64,000 nucleotides of DNA from Halothiobacillus neapolitanus c2 (GCF_000024765.1 NC_013422.1:434001-498000), one strand, 5' to 3'. Positions 53,230 to 62,888 are shown, numbered from the stretch's first letter. The notes: generated by a model not told the origin, from the letters alone. Program-made: numbers and translations.

Positions 53230-54900
53230 CTAAGATTTAGGATTTTTTTCCTGTTCCGCCATAAAGCGGGCAAGTGCCTGTCGCGACGCCTGTTTGCTGG
53301 CAGAATCCGATTCGCTGCGGTGCAGTTGGATCAGGGTGTCTTCCAGGATATTTTGTGCCGTTTCGGCTCTTTCGATGCCCTGAAATTCGATAGCCAGAGC
53401 GGTCTTCGTTTCTTCCGCTCCCCATAGCTCGGAAGCTGATTGTGCCCATCGAGCCCGCGGCTGAGTGGCTAATAACTGAAACCCTTCTGGAACCCTAGAA
53501 TTGAACCAGGCCTGCGGTTCAAGAACCCGCTGCAACAGATCGGGGTGTTTGAGCACGATCGAGAGAATCAGGGTCTGTTTGGCATAACTTTGCGGCTTGT
53601 TGCGCGGTAAGGTCGGTTCGGTGGGGCCTGTGTTTTTTTTGTAAGCTGCGCGCCACACGCCGGTATGTTCGTTGATGCGGCGCTGGGTTATGCGCTTGAG
53701 GGCGCCATCGGGCAGGGTGCGAATCCAGTCATTGCCGAGCTTGGATTTTTTCGCCATGGCTGCCGTGTCCTGCCCCGGTTCCATTTGATCGAGCAGTTGC
53801 AGGATGAAATTGTCGAACGACAGACTGTGGTGCTCGATCTGCTCAATAAAAGCCGATTTTCCCTTGGCTTGAATGAAACTATCCGGGTCCTCGCCATCGG
53901 GAAGAAACAGGAAGCGTAGATCTCGACCATCGGTGAGGTGGGGTAGTGCGGCGTGCAGAGCCTTGGTCGCGGCTCTGCGACCGGCGGCATCGCCATCGAA
54001 ACAGAACACGAGGCTGGGGCTGAAACGATAAAGACTTTGCGTCTGCTCGTCGGTTGTCGCGGTGCCCATGGTGGCGACCACGTTGCGCACGCCGTGTTGC
54101 GCCAACATCACCACGTCCATGTAGCCTTCCACGATGATGACGCGAGCCGGTCGGGCGTCGTCGAGCCTGGCTTCATACAGGCCGTACAGGTTCTGGCCTT
54201 TGTGGAACAGTCTCGATTCGGGTGAGTTGAGATACTTGGGTTCGCCCGGACCGAGGATACGGCCACCGAAACCGATGATTTGACCGCGTTTGTCCCGGAT
54301 CGGAAACATGATGCGCCGCCGGAATCGGTCGTACTGTTCGCCATCGTCTTTCTGCACGATCAGACCGAGTTCCAGTAGCTCATCACGCATTTTCGGCGGT
54401 GATTCGCAATGGCCCAGCAAAAGGTTGCCATTGGGCGCGAAACCCAGATCGAACAAGGCCGCCGTCGTGCCATTAACGCCGCGTTGCTTGAGGTAGTCGA
54501 TCGCTTCTTGATGCGCGCGGAGTTGGCGCTTGAAGTGGGCGTTGGCGAAACTCATGCTGTCGAGCATGGCGGCCTGTTCTTCCAGCGCCTTGTGATCCAC
54601 TTCGCTGACAGGCAGCGTCATGCCCGCACGTGTCGCCAGTTCCTCGATTGCGCCGCGAAAATCCCGATGTTCATAATCCATCAGAAAACTAACGGCGTTG
54701 CCGTGCGCACCGCAGCCGAAGCAGTGATAAAACTGCTTATCCGGATTGACGTAAAAAGAAGGCGTTTTTTCCTGATGGAACGGGCAGCAGGCCGCGTATT
54801 CCTTGCCTTTTTTCTTGAGCGGCACCTGGGCGTGAATCAGCTCGACCAGATCCGTGCGGGCCAGGACATCGTCAATAAAGGATTCGGGGATGAAGCTCAT
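53230..54900 (-). CDS. dnaG: DNA primase
   Basis: Makes RNA primers at the replication fork. The 556-aa product (from MSFIPESFIDDVLARTDLV) has the N-terminal zinc ribbon C39-H42-C60-C63 (CCPFHQEKTPSF, HCFGCG), the TOPRIM core with VIIVEGYMDVVMLAQHG and FCFDGDAAGRRAA, and a C-terminal helicase-binding domain. An upstream ATG (54909) would add three residues; the longest frame (54957) is not supported. It pairs with rpoD as in the classic macromolecular-synthesis operon, but rpsU is not found upstream. Confidence 0.96.
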   Translation of the reverse strand: MSFIPESFIDDVLARTDLVELIHAQVPLKKKGKEYAACCPFHQEKTPSFYVNPDKQFYHCFGCGAHGNAVSFLMDYEHRDFRGAIEELATRAGMTLPVSEVDHKALEEQAAMLDSMSFANAHFKRQLRAHQEAIDYLKQRGVNGTTAALFDLGFAPNGNLLLGHCESPPKMRDELLELGLIVQKDDGEQYDRFRRRIMFPIRDKRGQIIGFGGRILGPGEPKYLNSPESRLFHKGQNLYGLYEARLDDARPARVIIVEGYMDVVMLAQHGVRNVVATMGTATTDEQTQSLYRFSPSLVFCFDGDAAGRRAATKALHAALPHLTDGRDLRFLFLPDGEDPDSFIQAKGKSAFIEQIEHHSLSFDNFILQLLDQMEPGQDTAAMAKKSKLGNDWIRTLPDGALKRITQRRINEHTGVWRAAYKKNTGPTEPTLPRNKPQSYAKQTLILSIVLKHPDLLQRVLEPQAWFNSRVPEGFQLLATQPRARWAQSASELWGAEETKTALAIEFQGIERAETAQNILEDTLIQLHRSESDSASKQASRQALARFMAEQEKNPKS

Positions 54901-55264
54901 GTCGGGCATTGTAGAGTAACCACTAAATCTCGCCAGCGGGGTTGTGATCTCGGGCAACGCCGGTCGAGCAGTTTTGTCTTCCGGTTTGTCATTTGGGCGT
55001 TGTGATTTGCGGCGCTCAATCGAATGATGTTTGACAGTGTGTTGCCGCGTGCGCCATTGCTTACCTCTTTTTCAGATTATTCTTGTGTTTATCAAGTGGT
55101 AAATAAGATAATTATCATATTGTTATTGAAGTTACTTAAAGATGTTGGTCTTTTTGTATTTGTTGCTTGAGAGTTGTTGAATTTGCGGTCAAACTAGCAA
55201 TCAAGAACAATCGACCGAGCGTATTTGATTGATCGTAAACCGCAGGATTTTTAGGGTGATTCCA
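54901..55264. other. Divergent A/T-rich spacer between dnaG and the Sel1 protein gene
   Basis: No gene is supported. The stretch 55070-55230 is markedly A/T-rich and contains the 10-bp palindrome GATAATTATC (55107-55116). rpsU, commonly found here, is absent. No promoter of convincing quality could be chosen for either direction. Confidence 0.55.
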
Positions 55265-56032
55265 ATGCAATGGGCAAAATGGGTTAAGTGGGGGGTTGTC
55301 GGCACGATGCTTGTCACCCCTTTGTGGGCGCAGGCTTCTGAAAAGCCAACCGCAAAGCATTCAGCGGTGCCTATACCAGAAGCGAAAACCGAAGATTTGT
55401 ATGCAGGTAATAGCCTCAACCGCTGGATGCCGAAGGCAGAGCGTGGGGATATTTTCGCGCAATACGTTCTGGGTCATATGTACTGTGTGGGTCAAGGCGT
55501 GCCGAAAGATATGGTCAAGGGCTTGTCCTGGTATCAGCGCGCGGCTGACCAGGGGTTTGCTCCCGGACAACTGGCCCTGGGCACCATGTATTACAACGGC
55601 GAAGGCGTGAAGCAGGATTACACGGTGGCGGCCAAGTGGTTCCGCCTCGCCGCCGAGCGTGGCTATGACCGGGCACAAAGCAATCTGGCTGCGATGTACA
55701 TGAATGGCACTGGGGTGCCCCAAGATTACACGCTGGCCATCAAATGGTTTCGTGCTGCAGCAAACCAGGGTTATGCCACAGCCCAATACACGTTGAGCAG
55801 GATGTATTCGGACGGCACGGGTATGAGCAAGCCGGATATGGTCGCGGCCTATGGGCTGCTTCGTCCACTGGTGGAGAAGGGTAATGCCGCCGCCGTTACT
55901 GCCATGAAGGAATTGCTGCCGAAAATGAACCCAGATCAGATCAAGCAGGGGCAGGAACTCGCCGAGCGGATCCGCGGAAAGAACCGTTTGAACAAAGCGT
56001 TGGATGCCTACGAGAAAATTGCATTGCGTTGA
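55265..56032 (+). CDS. Exported Sel1-repeat (TPR-like) protein
   Basis: A 255-aa protein with a signal peptide (MQWAKWVKWGVVGTMLVTPLWAQA, cleavage after AQA) and at least four Sel1-like repeats between residues ~55 and 200. Each follows the pattern G-x3-AQ-x2-LG-x-MY-x2-GxGV-x-D-x3-A-x-KW-x3-AA (for example LALGTMYYNGEGVKQDY, QSNLAAMYMNGTGVPQDY). Such proteins are periplasmic adaptors in signalling or envelope processes; no partner is suggested by the neighbours. The ATG at 55265 has AGGGTG upstream and gives the signal peptide at the very start. Confidence 0.85.
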   Translation: MQWAKWVKWGVVGTMLVTPLWAQASEKPTAKHSAVPIPEAKTEDLYAGNSLNRWMPKAERGDIFAQYVLGHMYCVGQGVPKDMVKGLSWYQRAADQGFAPGQLALGTMYYNGEGVKQDYTVAAKWFRLAAERGYDRAQSNLAAMYMNGTGVPQDYTLAIKWFRAAANQGYATAQYTLSRMYSDGTGMSKPDMVAAYGLLRPLVEKGNAAAVTAMKELLPKMNPDQIKQGQELAERIRGKNRLNKALDAYEKIALR

Positions 56033-56061
56033 TTGCGCGCGTTTGATTCGATCAAGGAACA

Positions 56062-56087
56062 ACGGGGCTTCGGCCCCGTTTTTTTGT
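56062..56087. terminator. Intrinsic terminator after the Sel1 protein gene
   Basis: ACGGGGC-TTCG-GCCCCGT followed by a T tract: a strong tetraloop hairpin. It also lies beyond the end of the convergent cardiolipin synthase gene. Confidence 0.92.
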
Positions 56088-56108
56088 ATGAAGTGCTGGT
56101 AAATGCGA

Positions 56109-57554
56109 TTAGAGCAGGGGCGTGGTCAGGCGGGCCAGATTCTGGATGATGACCTCGCGTCGGCTGCGCAGTGCCCAGGCTTCGATGCTCAGAATGCGGG
56201 CGGAGTCACGATAACGCGCCAGAAGTCGGTTGAGCGTTTGTGCAGTTTGCGGTGCATAAAACAGCAGACCGAGTTCGGCATTGATGAGGGACGAGCGCAC
56301 ATCCAGATTGGCGCTGCCAATCAATGAGATTCGATCATCAAACAGCGCGAATTTGGTATGCAGGAAATAACGGGGATAACGCCGGATAATGATGCCTTCA
56401 TCCAGTAGCTCGGCATAATAAGATTCCTGCGCCCACTGAACCAGACGCTGATCGAGCCGCTCCGACAGAATTAGCTCCACCTCTACGCCGCGCTGTGCCG
56501 CTGTTTTCAGCGCAAGCAACATCGCGTCATCCGGAACGAAATAAGGGGTGACGAGCCGGATCGATTCGGTGCTGACGTGTATCAGTGAAAGCAGGAGTTG
56601 CTGCTGAACCGGGTCAGGATATTCCGGGCCGCTCGGCAGCCCGAGGCAAATTTCATCACCAGCCGCCTCGGGGGTCGGAAAATACTGAACGCCGGTGAGC
56701 ATGGCGTTGCGTTCGATATACCAGTCACCCGCGAAGATGGTTTGCAATTCCAGCGCGATGGGGCCACGCAAGCGCAGCATAATGTCTTCGTAGATGATAT
56801 TCGGTTTGAAATCCGGGCGGATCAGATTCATGGAGCCGGCATAACCGATCAGCCCATCGATAACCACCAACTTGCGGTGATTGCGCAAATCGAAGCGAGC
56901 GGACTGACGGGGAAGTTTGCTTCGTGGAAAGGCGCGTGCCACACGGATGCCCTCGGCCTCCAGTGCCAGCAAAGGGGCCATGAATTTCTTGCTGCCGTAG
57001 TCATCCACCAGCAGTCGCACTTCTACCCCACGCTTCACTGCCCGGAGCATGGCAGTAAATACAGGCTCCGTTAAGTCATCTCGTGCGGCAATATAAAAAA
57101 GAAGATGCACCGAATGATTAGCGTTGTCGATGTCGGCGACCAGTTGCCGGACCAGTTCGGGGAGTTGCTCGATCACAGCGACCGCATTGCCGCCAAACTC
57201 GGGAAATATCCGCCAGTGTCGCGCCAATTGTGCGATTGGACGCCACTGATCCGGCAGGGTCGTGCGATGGTGGAGGCTTTGTTGTTTCTGCAGATGATTC
57301 AGGTTCGGCGCCAAGGCTTTTTCAAGGTCGTCGATCTTTTGCTGCCGAGCGGACGAAACGCGCGGGCGACCGACAAACAGATAGATAATCCCGCCGATGA
57401 GCGGCTGGAAGAAGATCAGCAGTAGCCATGCGGTCGCCGTGACGGGTGGACGCCTCATGGGGACGACGATCAGGGCAAACAAGCGCACCAGCCATTCGAC
57501 CAAGACATAAAGGGCAGCCCAGTGTGCGTTTTGCAGATCGAACAGTTCGAGCAT
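56109..57554 (-). CDS. cls: Cardiolipin synthase (phospholipase D superfamily)
   Basis: Inner-membrane enzyme that joins phosphatidylglycerols into cardiolipin. The 481-aa product has two N-terminal membrane segments (ALYVLVEWLVRLFALIVVPM, ATAWLLLIFFQPLIGGIIYLFVG) and two HKD catalytic motifs, NHRKLVVIDG (~residue 226) and HTKFALFDD (~398), each followed by G-x-AGSMNL or GSANLD. The layout is that of ClsA. The start codon overlaps the stop of the upstream SDR gene by one base, so both are one minus-strand unit. Confidence 0.93.
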   Translation of the reverse strand: MLELFDLQNAHWAALYVLVEWLVRLFALIVVPMRRPPVTATAWLLLIFFQPLIGGIIYLFVGRPRVSSARQQKIDDLEKALAPNLNHLQKQQSLHHRTTLPDQWRPIAQLARHWRIFPEFGGNAVAVIEQLPELVRQLVADIDNANHSVHLLFYIAARDDLTEPVFTAMLRAVKRGVEVRLLVDDYGSKKFMAPLLALEAEGIRVARAFPRSKLPRQSARFDLRNHRKLVVIDGLIGYAGSMNLIRPDFKPNIIYEDIMLRLRGPIALELQTIFAGDWYIERNAMLTGVQYFPTPEAAGDEICLGLPSGPEYPDPVQQQLLLSLIHVSTESIRLVTPYFVPDDAMLLALKTAAQRGVEVELILSERLDQRLVQWAQESYYAELLDEGIIIRRYPRYFLHTKFALFDDRISLIGSANLDVRSSLINAELGLLFYAPQTAQTLNRLLARYRDSARILSIEAWALRSRREVIIQNLARLTTPLL

Positions 57555-58414
57555 CAGCGTCGTCCTCCGCCCGAGGCCGCGAGTAATACGCGGTCCATCC
57601 AGCGCGAGGGCAGAAGACGGCGCAGTACGGAGAACAGGTACGTAGGTACGGTGACCGGATAACGCGCCTTGGGCCGGCGCGATTCGAGTGCGTGAATGAC
57701 GCGATCGAGAACGGCCTCGGGGGGGAGCGTGAATGGAGCGGCTGGCCCCGGCTTGTTGAGTCGTTCAAGCTGCTTGCGATAGGCATCGGCATGAATGGAA
57801 GACTCGATTGGAATGTATCGGAGGAATACGGCCTGGGCGTTGGCGCGAAAGCGCGAAGCGATCGGACCCGGCTCAATCAGAGACACATCAATGCCCGTGC
57901 CATTGAGTTCCATCCGGAGCGTGTCGCTTAAGCCTTCCAGCGCGAACTTGCTGGCAACATAAGCGCCACGAAACGGCAGTGCCGCAATACCAAGTACCGA
58001 GCTGTTCTGGATGATTCGGCCGAAGCCCTGAGCACGCATCAGTGGGATTACCCGGTTCGTGAGCACCTGCCAGCCGAAGAGATTGGTCTCGAATTGAGCG
58101 CGCAATGCCTCACGCGACAAATCTTCAACAGCGCCCGGCAAGCCGAACGCACCGTTGTTGAATAACGCATCGAATGACCCATCGGTATGCGCAAGCGCTG
58201 CATTCAGGCCAGATTCGATGGATTGATCATCCGTAAGGTCCAGCAGCACAACCGGAATATCGGCATGGGGCCAGGTATCGAGATCTTTTTTCTGCCGTAC
58301 CGAGGCGACGACGCGATGCCCCCGATCAGCCAAGCCACGAGCAACGCACTGGCCGATGCCGGATGAGCAACCGGTGATCAGGATTGAACGAGGGATTCGG
58401 GCGGTGTTTGGCAC
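57554..58414 (-). CDS. Short-chain dehydrogenase/reductase of unknown substrate
   Basis: A 286-aa SDR. The NAD(P) loop is ILITGCSSGIGQCVARGL, NNGAFG replaces the usual NNAG, the catalytic serine is in NSSVLGIAALPFRGAYVASKFAL (S...Y-x3-K), and EPGPIASRF follows. The C-terminal 40 residues (PTYLFSVLRRLLPSRWMDRVLL) contain an amphipathic or membrane-attached helix, seen in SDRs acting on lipids or retinol-like substrates. Coupling with cardiolipin synthase suggests a lipid role, which is inference only. Confidence 0.88.
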   Translation of the reverse strand: MPNTARIPRSILITGCSSGIGQCVARGLADRGHRVVASVRQKKDLDTWPHADIPVVLLDLTDDQSIESGLNAALAHTDGSFDALFNNGAFGLPGAVEDLSREALRAQFETNLFGWQVLTNRVIPLMRAQGFGRIIQNSSVLGIAALPFRGAYVASKFALEGLSDTLRMELNGTGIDVSLIEPGPIASRFRANAQAVFLRYIPIESSIHADAYRKQLERLNKPGPAAPFTLPPEAVLDRVIHALESRRPKARYPVTVPTYLFSVLRRLLPSRWMDRVLLAASGGGRR

Positions 58415-58472
58415 GTCGGTCTTACCCAGTTTTAAACAGCGGATATCTTAGCCCAATCCGGAGGTTCCAGCG

Positions 58473-58500
58473 TTGGTAACATTGAACTTGGCGCTATGAT
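58473..58500 (+). promoter_or_regulatory. Candidate sigma-70 promoter of the Bax-inhibitor-1 family gene
   Basis: TTGGTA and TATGAT are separated by 16 bases, 45 bases before the start codon in the divergent spacer. Confidence 0.5.
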
Positions 58501-58544
58501 AAAGTGTCAATAGAACCGTGTTTATTCCATGATAGGAGCGAGCC

Positions 58545-59210
58545 ATGAGCCTGCAAAATTCAACCGTAAGTCCGCGTCGAGAATCCTTGCTGGCGACCAA
58601 CCAGCTGATTCGCAACACCTACCTGATGTTATCGATGACCTTGGTGTTCAGTGCCGTCATGGCCGGCGTATCCATGTGGATGAACCTGCCGCCGATGATT
58701 TCGCTCATTGCGATGTTCGGTTCGATGGCATTGATCTGGTTTGTCCTGCCCCGCACGGCACGCTCCGGCGCGGGTCTGGTGACCGTATTCGCCATCACCG
58801 GCCTGATGGGGTTGGGCCTGGGGCCAACCATCAATTATTACCTGCACCTTGAAGGCGGTGACCAGATCGTTATGACGGCTTTGGGCGGCACCGGTGCGAT
58901 TTTTCTGGCGCTGTCTGCGTATGCGCTTATCTCTCGCCGTGATTTTTCGTTCATGGGTGGCTTTTTGATGGTCGGCATGATCGTGGTGCTGCTAGCCATG
59001 CTCGGGAACTTGTTTTTCCATTTGCCGGCATTGTCCATGGCGCTTTCCGGCGCGGTCATCCTGTTGATGAGTGGATTTATCTTGTTCGACACCAGTCGCA
59101 TGGTGAACTCCGGTGAGGACAACTACCTGATGATGACGGTGAGTTTGTATCTCAGCATCTTCAACATCTTCGTCAGTTTGCTGAATATTCTGGGTGCTAG
59201 CCGGGACTGA
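58545..59210 (+). CDS. Bax inhibitor-1 / YccA family membrane protein
   Basis: A 221-aa protein with seven predicted membrane helices (for example TYLMLSMTLVFSAVMAGVSMW, ISLIAMFGSMALIWFVL). The family hallmark GGTGAIFLALSAYAL and the C-terminal FILFDTSRMVNSGEDNYLMMTVSLYLSIFNIFVSLLNILG, read in pieces, are diagnostic. In E. coli the relative YccA binds and restrains the FtsH protease; the relative YbhL is less known. Paralogue assignment is not possible from sequence reading. GGAGCGAGCC precedes the ATG. A terminator follows. Confidence 0.92.
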   Translation: MSLQNSTVSPRRESLLATNQLIRNTYLMLSMTLVFSAVMAGVSMWMNLPPMISLIAMFGSMALIWFVLPRTARSGAGLVTVFAITGLMGLGLGPTINYYLHLEGGDQIVMTALGGTGAIFLALSAYALISRRDFSFMGGFLMVGMIVVLLAMLGNLFFHLPALSMALSGAVILLMSGFILFDTSRMVNSGEDNYLMMTVSLYLSIFNIFVSLLNILGASRD

Positions 59211-59235
59211 GCCTGTCTCGGATTAACCCTGGATA

Positions 59236-59262
59236 AAGCTCCGCTAGTCGGGGCTTTTTTGT
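59236..59262 (+). terminator. Intrinsic terminator after the Bax-inhibitor-1 family gene
   Basis: AAGC-CCG and CGG-GCTT form a stem with small mismatches and lead into TTTTTT. Confidence 0.75.
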
Positions 59263-59300
59263 TGTTTAATCAGGTTATGAACTGAGCAGGAGGTTCTGGA

Positions 59301-59495
59301 ATGGATTGGATCAAGATCTTATCTGCCGTTTTTATCGTCGCGATGCTGGTTTTTCTGTGGCCGCGTGCGGGGCAGATGATTCGGGAGAGCCGCAAAGGCA
59401 CGATCAATGAGTGGCTTTGGGTTGGCCTGTTGCTGCTCGCAGTGGCGGCCTTTGTCGTCTTTTTGATGCAAAGCATGCACTCAACGGTTGTGTGA
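59301..59495 (+). CDS. Small two-span membrane protein
   Basis: A 64-aa protein with two hydrophobic segments (WIKILSAVFIVAMLVFLWP and EWLWVGLLLLAVAAFVVFLM) separated by a basic loop QMIRESRKGTIN. AGGAGG lies 8 bases before the ATG, a strong ribosome site that argues it is real. No family name is recognised; similar short proteins with MIRxSRKG loops are known as uncharacterised in Proteobacteria. Confidence 0.75.
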   Translation: MDWIKILSAVFIVAMLVFLWPRAGQMIRESRKGTINEWLWVGLLLLAVAAFVVFLMQSMHSTVV

Positions 59496-59566
59496 TGTTT
59501 GCTTGCCGGAGACGGTTGCGGTTTCTTGACAGGTTATGATGCTCTTTTTTGCACAGGGGGATCGCC

Positions 59567-60154
59567 ATGACTGAACGGACGCCCAACCGGTTGCCTGATG
59601 AAGATATTCAGGCCGCGATGCGCGCCATGTCCGGTTACATTGACATCACTACGGACGACTTTCGCGAAATCTTCGAATTGGCGCACGAACATGCGATTCG
59701 GCGTTTATTCTGCTGCATGGATGTGCCGCACTTGATGCGCCGGGATTTCTCGGCTTTAAAGCCCGATCAAACGCTTACCGAAGCGGCAGAGCAAATGGCC
59801 TTGATGCATGCGCATACGCTGCCGGTTGTTGATGAGAACGGCTTGGTGCTGGGGGATGTCAGCGAATGGAATTTTCTCCAGGGCTACGGCGCCGATACGT
59901 TCTTCTCCCTGATTTTTCGCCTGATGGCACACGACCAACGCTTCATCGATTACTGCGAGCGGACATTGGTGCGGGAGATTATGACGCAGCCAGCCGTCAC
60001 ATTGCCGGAGCAGGGTACGTTCGCCGATATCGCCCGTGCATTTCATCAAGTGGAAGAAAAGCGCCTGCCTGTGGTTGATGCGCAGAATCATTTGGTGGGC
60101 GTGGTGATGCGCCGGGATTTTCTTGAGCGGTTCCACTGGGAGGAATGGCTGTGA
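59567..60154 (+). CDS. CBS-domain pair protein
   Basis: A 195-aa soluble protein with two CBS domains: residues ~50-110 (MRRDFSALKPDQTLTEAAEQMALMHAHTLPVVDENGLVLGDVSEW, in pieces) and ~130-190 (VREIMTQPAVTLPEQGTF, KRLPVVDAQNHLVGVVMRRDFL). CBS pairs bind adenine nucleotides and act as energy sensors. The AGGGGG box sets ATG 59567. The stop overlaps the start of an HPP-family membrane gene (GTGA), so the two may make a transporter/sensor pair; in many proteins the HPP and CBS domains are fused. Confidence 0.88.
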   Translation: MTERTPNRLPDEDIQAAMRAMSGYIDITTDDFREIFELAHEHAIRRLFCCMDVPHLMRRDFSALKPDQTLTEAAEQMALMHAHTLPVVDENGLVLGDVSEWNFLQGYGADTFFSLIFRLMAHDQRFIDYCERTLVREIMTQPAVTLPEQGTFADIARAFHQVEEKRLPVVDAQNHLVGVVMRRDFLERFHWEEWL

Positions 60155-60774
60155 GCCGTGAGACGGATGAAACGGCGCAACCTGTTGGTTGGGTTAAGTT
60201 CTGGCGAAAATGGCGGGGTCGTGGTCATGGTTCGCCGCCGAGAGTAAGTTGGGCTGAGGTTTTCTGGTCTGGTTTGGGTGGTGTGCTGGGCTTGATGGCC
60301 GTCGGGGTGTGCGCACTGGCATTTACCGGGCTGGATCGGATCCTGATTATCGGTTCGATCGGCGCATCGGCTGTGTTGCTGTTTGGTGCCATCCGAAGCC
60401 CGTTGGCGCAGCCGCGTAACCTGATTGGCGGTCATGCGTTGTCGGCACTGATCGGCGTGAGCCTTCATCTGCTTCTTGTCCGCGAAACGGGTGATCCGGG
60501 TATCCTGTCCGGCATTCAGCCTTTTATCGCTTCGGTCTTGACTCCGGCCTTGGCCGTGGGGCTGTCCATTGCCGTGATGCACGCCACTCGAACCCTGCAT
60601 CCGCCCGGCGGGGCCACCGCCTTGGTCGCGGTTATCGGTAGCCAGCAGATACATGCCATGGGCTACTGGTTCGTGCTTTTTCCTGGCATCCTTGCGCCGC
60701 TGATCTTGTTGTTCATCGCATTGGTTTTTAACAATCTGGTGCCCAAGCGGGTTTACCCGGAATTCTGGTGGTAG
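60151..60774 (+). CDS. HPP-family integral membrane protein
   Basis: A 207-aa protein with about four or five membrane segments. The HPP signature is clear: IGASAVLLFGAIRSPLAQPRNLIGGH and MHATRTLHPPGGATAL. Some plant and cyanobacterial HPP proteins carry nitrite; the substrate here is unknown. GTG 60151 is preferred because GGGAGGA at 60138-60144 is 7 bases upstream and the 4-base overlap with the CBS gene matches the coupling seen elsewhere; ATG 60145 is an alternative. Confidence 0.88.
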   Translation: MSRETDETAQPVGWVKFWRKWRGRGHGSPPRVSWAEVFWSGLGGVLGLMAVGVCALAFTGLDRILIIGSIGASAVLLFGAIRSPLAQPRNLIGGHALSALIGVSLHLLLVRETGDPGILSGIQPFIASVLTPALAVGLSIAVMHATRTLHPPGGATALVAVIGSQQIHAMGYWFVLFPGILAPLILLFIALVFNNLVPKRVYPEFWW

Positions 60775-60797
60775 TTGGCGCGACAGCACACGTTCAC

Positions 60798-60824
60798 TCA
60801 AGTAATACCGCCTGCTGCCGATAT
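60798..60824 (+). promoter_or_regulatory. FliA (sigma-28) promoter of the chemoreceptor gene
   Basis: TCAAGTAA (60798-60805), 11 bases, then GCCGATAT (60817-60824), against a consensus of TAAAGTTT-N11-GCCGATAA. It lies 50 bases before the chemoreceptor start, and class-late flagellar control is expected for this gene. Confidence 0.85.
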
Positions 60825-60873
60825 GCTCAACACCATCGCATTCCTATAAATAGAACTAGGGGAAACTTCATCA

Positions 60874-62880
60874 ATGAACCGCTGGATTTCACGTTTTTCA
60901 ATCGCACAAAAAAATCTGTTCAGTTACGGACTTATTCTGGTGCTGATGTGCTCGATGGCCATTCTGACTTATTTCAACATGAACCGTATTCAAGGCATGA
61001 CGAAAGAGGTTATTGCCCAGCGGCAGCCTGCGGCCTTCGCGGCGGATGGTATTCGTGTCCAGCTTGAGCGGGCGATGGCTTCCGTCGGTCTGTATTTGCA
61101 GAGCAAAAGTCCTGCAGACAAGAAACGATTTGATGAAGCCATTTCGGGTATTAGTCAGGAGCAAGCCGCGTTAAAGCAACATTCCGACGAATCTCTGGAT
61201 GGTCTGGATGCCGGTCTGAAAACCTTTGTTACCGATGCCAACGAGGTAATGAAGATATCTGCCGACGATAAACTGAATATGCCCGGTATGGATTATGCAA
61301 ATCAGAACGTCAATCCTCTATCGATTCAAATTTCCGGATTGATGGGCACCTTGATTTCGGCTGAGGCAGATGCGGATGCGGGCGTGCTTCCACGCCGGGC
61401 GTTGGTGCTCGAACTGGCGCGTCTGCGCGGCGAGTGGGGTGATGTTCTGGCGGGTTTGCGCGGTTTCATGGCGTTTCGCAGCCCCGCACTGGAGAAAAAC
61501 TTCAATCTTTACACCGCCGAAGTGCTCAAGCGCACACAAGAAATCAATACCAATTACGGCAATCTGCTGACGTTCGAGCAGCAGGATGCGGTTGATCAGC
61601 TTCTGAAGTTGTTGCCTCAGTTCATTGATCAGGCGGGGAAAGCGTTTGCGATTCACAAGTCGGATAAATGGCGTATGGATGCCTATCTTGTTCGCACCAA
61701 ACTGACGCCGGCATTTGCAGATGTCGAATCCAGCGTGAATGAGATCGTGAAACATGAACAGTCACTCATCCATGGGCAGTCGAAGGTGATGGATCAGACC
61801 ATCAGCAATATTGCCTTTGGGCAGGTGGGGCTGGTTTTGTTGGGGATACTTGTCATCGTGGCCTCTGCTTTGCTGTCGATGGTCACGATCTCTTCGCCAC
61901 TGCGTCTGGTGGCGGAACGGATGCGCGATATTGCCGAAGGTGACGGCGACCTGACCCGTCGACTGCCGGTGAACGGCAAGGATGAAATTGCCGATGTCAG
62001 CCGCGCGTTCAATACCTTTGCCGAGACCGCTCACAAACTGGTTTCCCAGGTTGTGATGACTACCCGCTCCCTGAGTGATTCTGCTGATCGATTGAACGAT
62101 TCATCAGCTCGTGCCCAACAGGGCGCAGCCCGACAGGCACGGGATACCGAGGCGCTCGTCACCGGCATGAGCCAAACGCTTGAAGCGGCAGAAGATGTGG
62201 CGCGTAGTGCCGAAACCGCCAGTGCGTCGGTACAGGAGGCAAACGACAAGCTGAGTGAAGGCTTGGCTAAGGTAGATGTCAGCACGCACAGTGCCGAACA
62301 ACTCGATTCGGTGCTGCTGCGCGCCGAGCAGAAAATCCATGAACTTTCCAACCAGAGCCAGACCATCGGCAAGGTGCTGGATGTCATTCGGGCAATCGCT
62401 GACCAAACCAACCTCCTGGCACTGAATGCAGCCATTGAGGCAGCGCGGGCCGGTGAGCACGGACGGGGGTTTGCCGTGGTGGCAGAAGAAGTTCGCTCGC
62501 TGGCGACGCGCACTCAGGAATCCACGCGGGAAATCTCTGGCATTATCAGCCAGTTGCAATCGGGCGCGCAGGAGGCCGTTTCCGCGATGGGTGAAGGTCG
62601 CGAAGTGAGTCATGAAAGCCTGGATGCCATTACCCAGGCCAACCAGATGCTGATCAATATCGCTCAGGCTTTCGGGCATTTGAGTGATATGAGCGTGCGC
62701 ATTGCCGCCGCCGCCGAGGAGCAGACCGCTGTTGCCAGCGGCATGAAGCAGAATATCGAATCCATCAATAGTACGGCTGCCGACGCCGCCAAGCAGGGTG
62801 AGGAGATATCCTCTTCCGGAACGGATGTGTCCCAGCAGGCACGTACGCTGGCGGAACTGGTCCGACAGTTCAAGATCTAG
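60874..62880 (+). CDS. Methyl-accepting chemotaxis protein
   Basis: Inner-membrane chemoreceptor of 668 aa. TM1 is at ~12-35 ([21 protein letters not shown]), a long periplasmic helical sensor domain covers ~36-312, TM2 is at ~313-337, a HAMP linker at ~338-392 ([40 protein letters not shown], in pieces), and the cytoplasmic signalling hairpin has the tip [38 protein letters not shown] (read in parts, ~503-540). No CheR-docking pentapeptide is seen at the C-terminus. The ligand is unknown. Confidence 0.95.
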   Translation: MNRWISRFSIAQKNLFSYGLILVLMCSMAILTYFNMNRIQGMTKEVIAQRQPAAFAADGIRVQLERAMASVGLYLQSKSPADKKRFDEAISGISQEQAALKQHSDESLDGLDAGLKTFVTDANEVMKISADDKLNMPGMDYANQNVNPLSIQISGLMGTLISAEADADAGVLPRRALVLELARLRGEWGDVLAGLRGFMAFRSPALEKNFNLYTAEVLKRTQEINTNYGNLLTFEQQDAVDQLLKLLPQFIDQAGKAFAIHKSDKWRMDAYLVRTKLTPAFADVESSVNEIVKHEQSLIHGQSKVMDQTISNIAFGQVGLVLLGILVIVASALLSMVTISSPLRLVAERMRDIAEGDGDLTRRLPVNGKDEIADVSRAFNTFAETAHKLVSQVVMTTRSLSDSADRLNDSSARAQQGAARQARDTEALVTGMSQTLEAAEDVARSAETASASVQEANDKLSEGLAKVDVSTHSAEQLDSVLLRAEQKIHELSNQSQTIGKVLDVIRAIADQTNLLALNAAIEAARAGEHGRGFAVVAEEVRSLATRTQESTREISGIISQLQSGAQEAVSAMGEGREVSHESLDAITQANQMLINIAQAFGHLSDMSVRIAAAAEEQTAVASGMKQNIESINSTAADAAKQGEEISSSGTDVSQQARTLAELVRQFKI

Positions 62881-62888
62881 TTTCCTGA

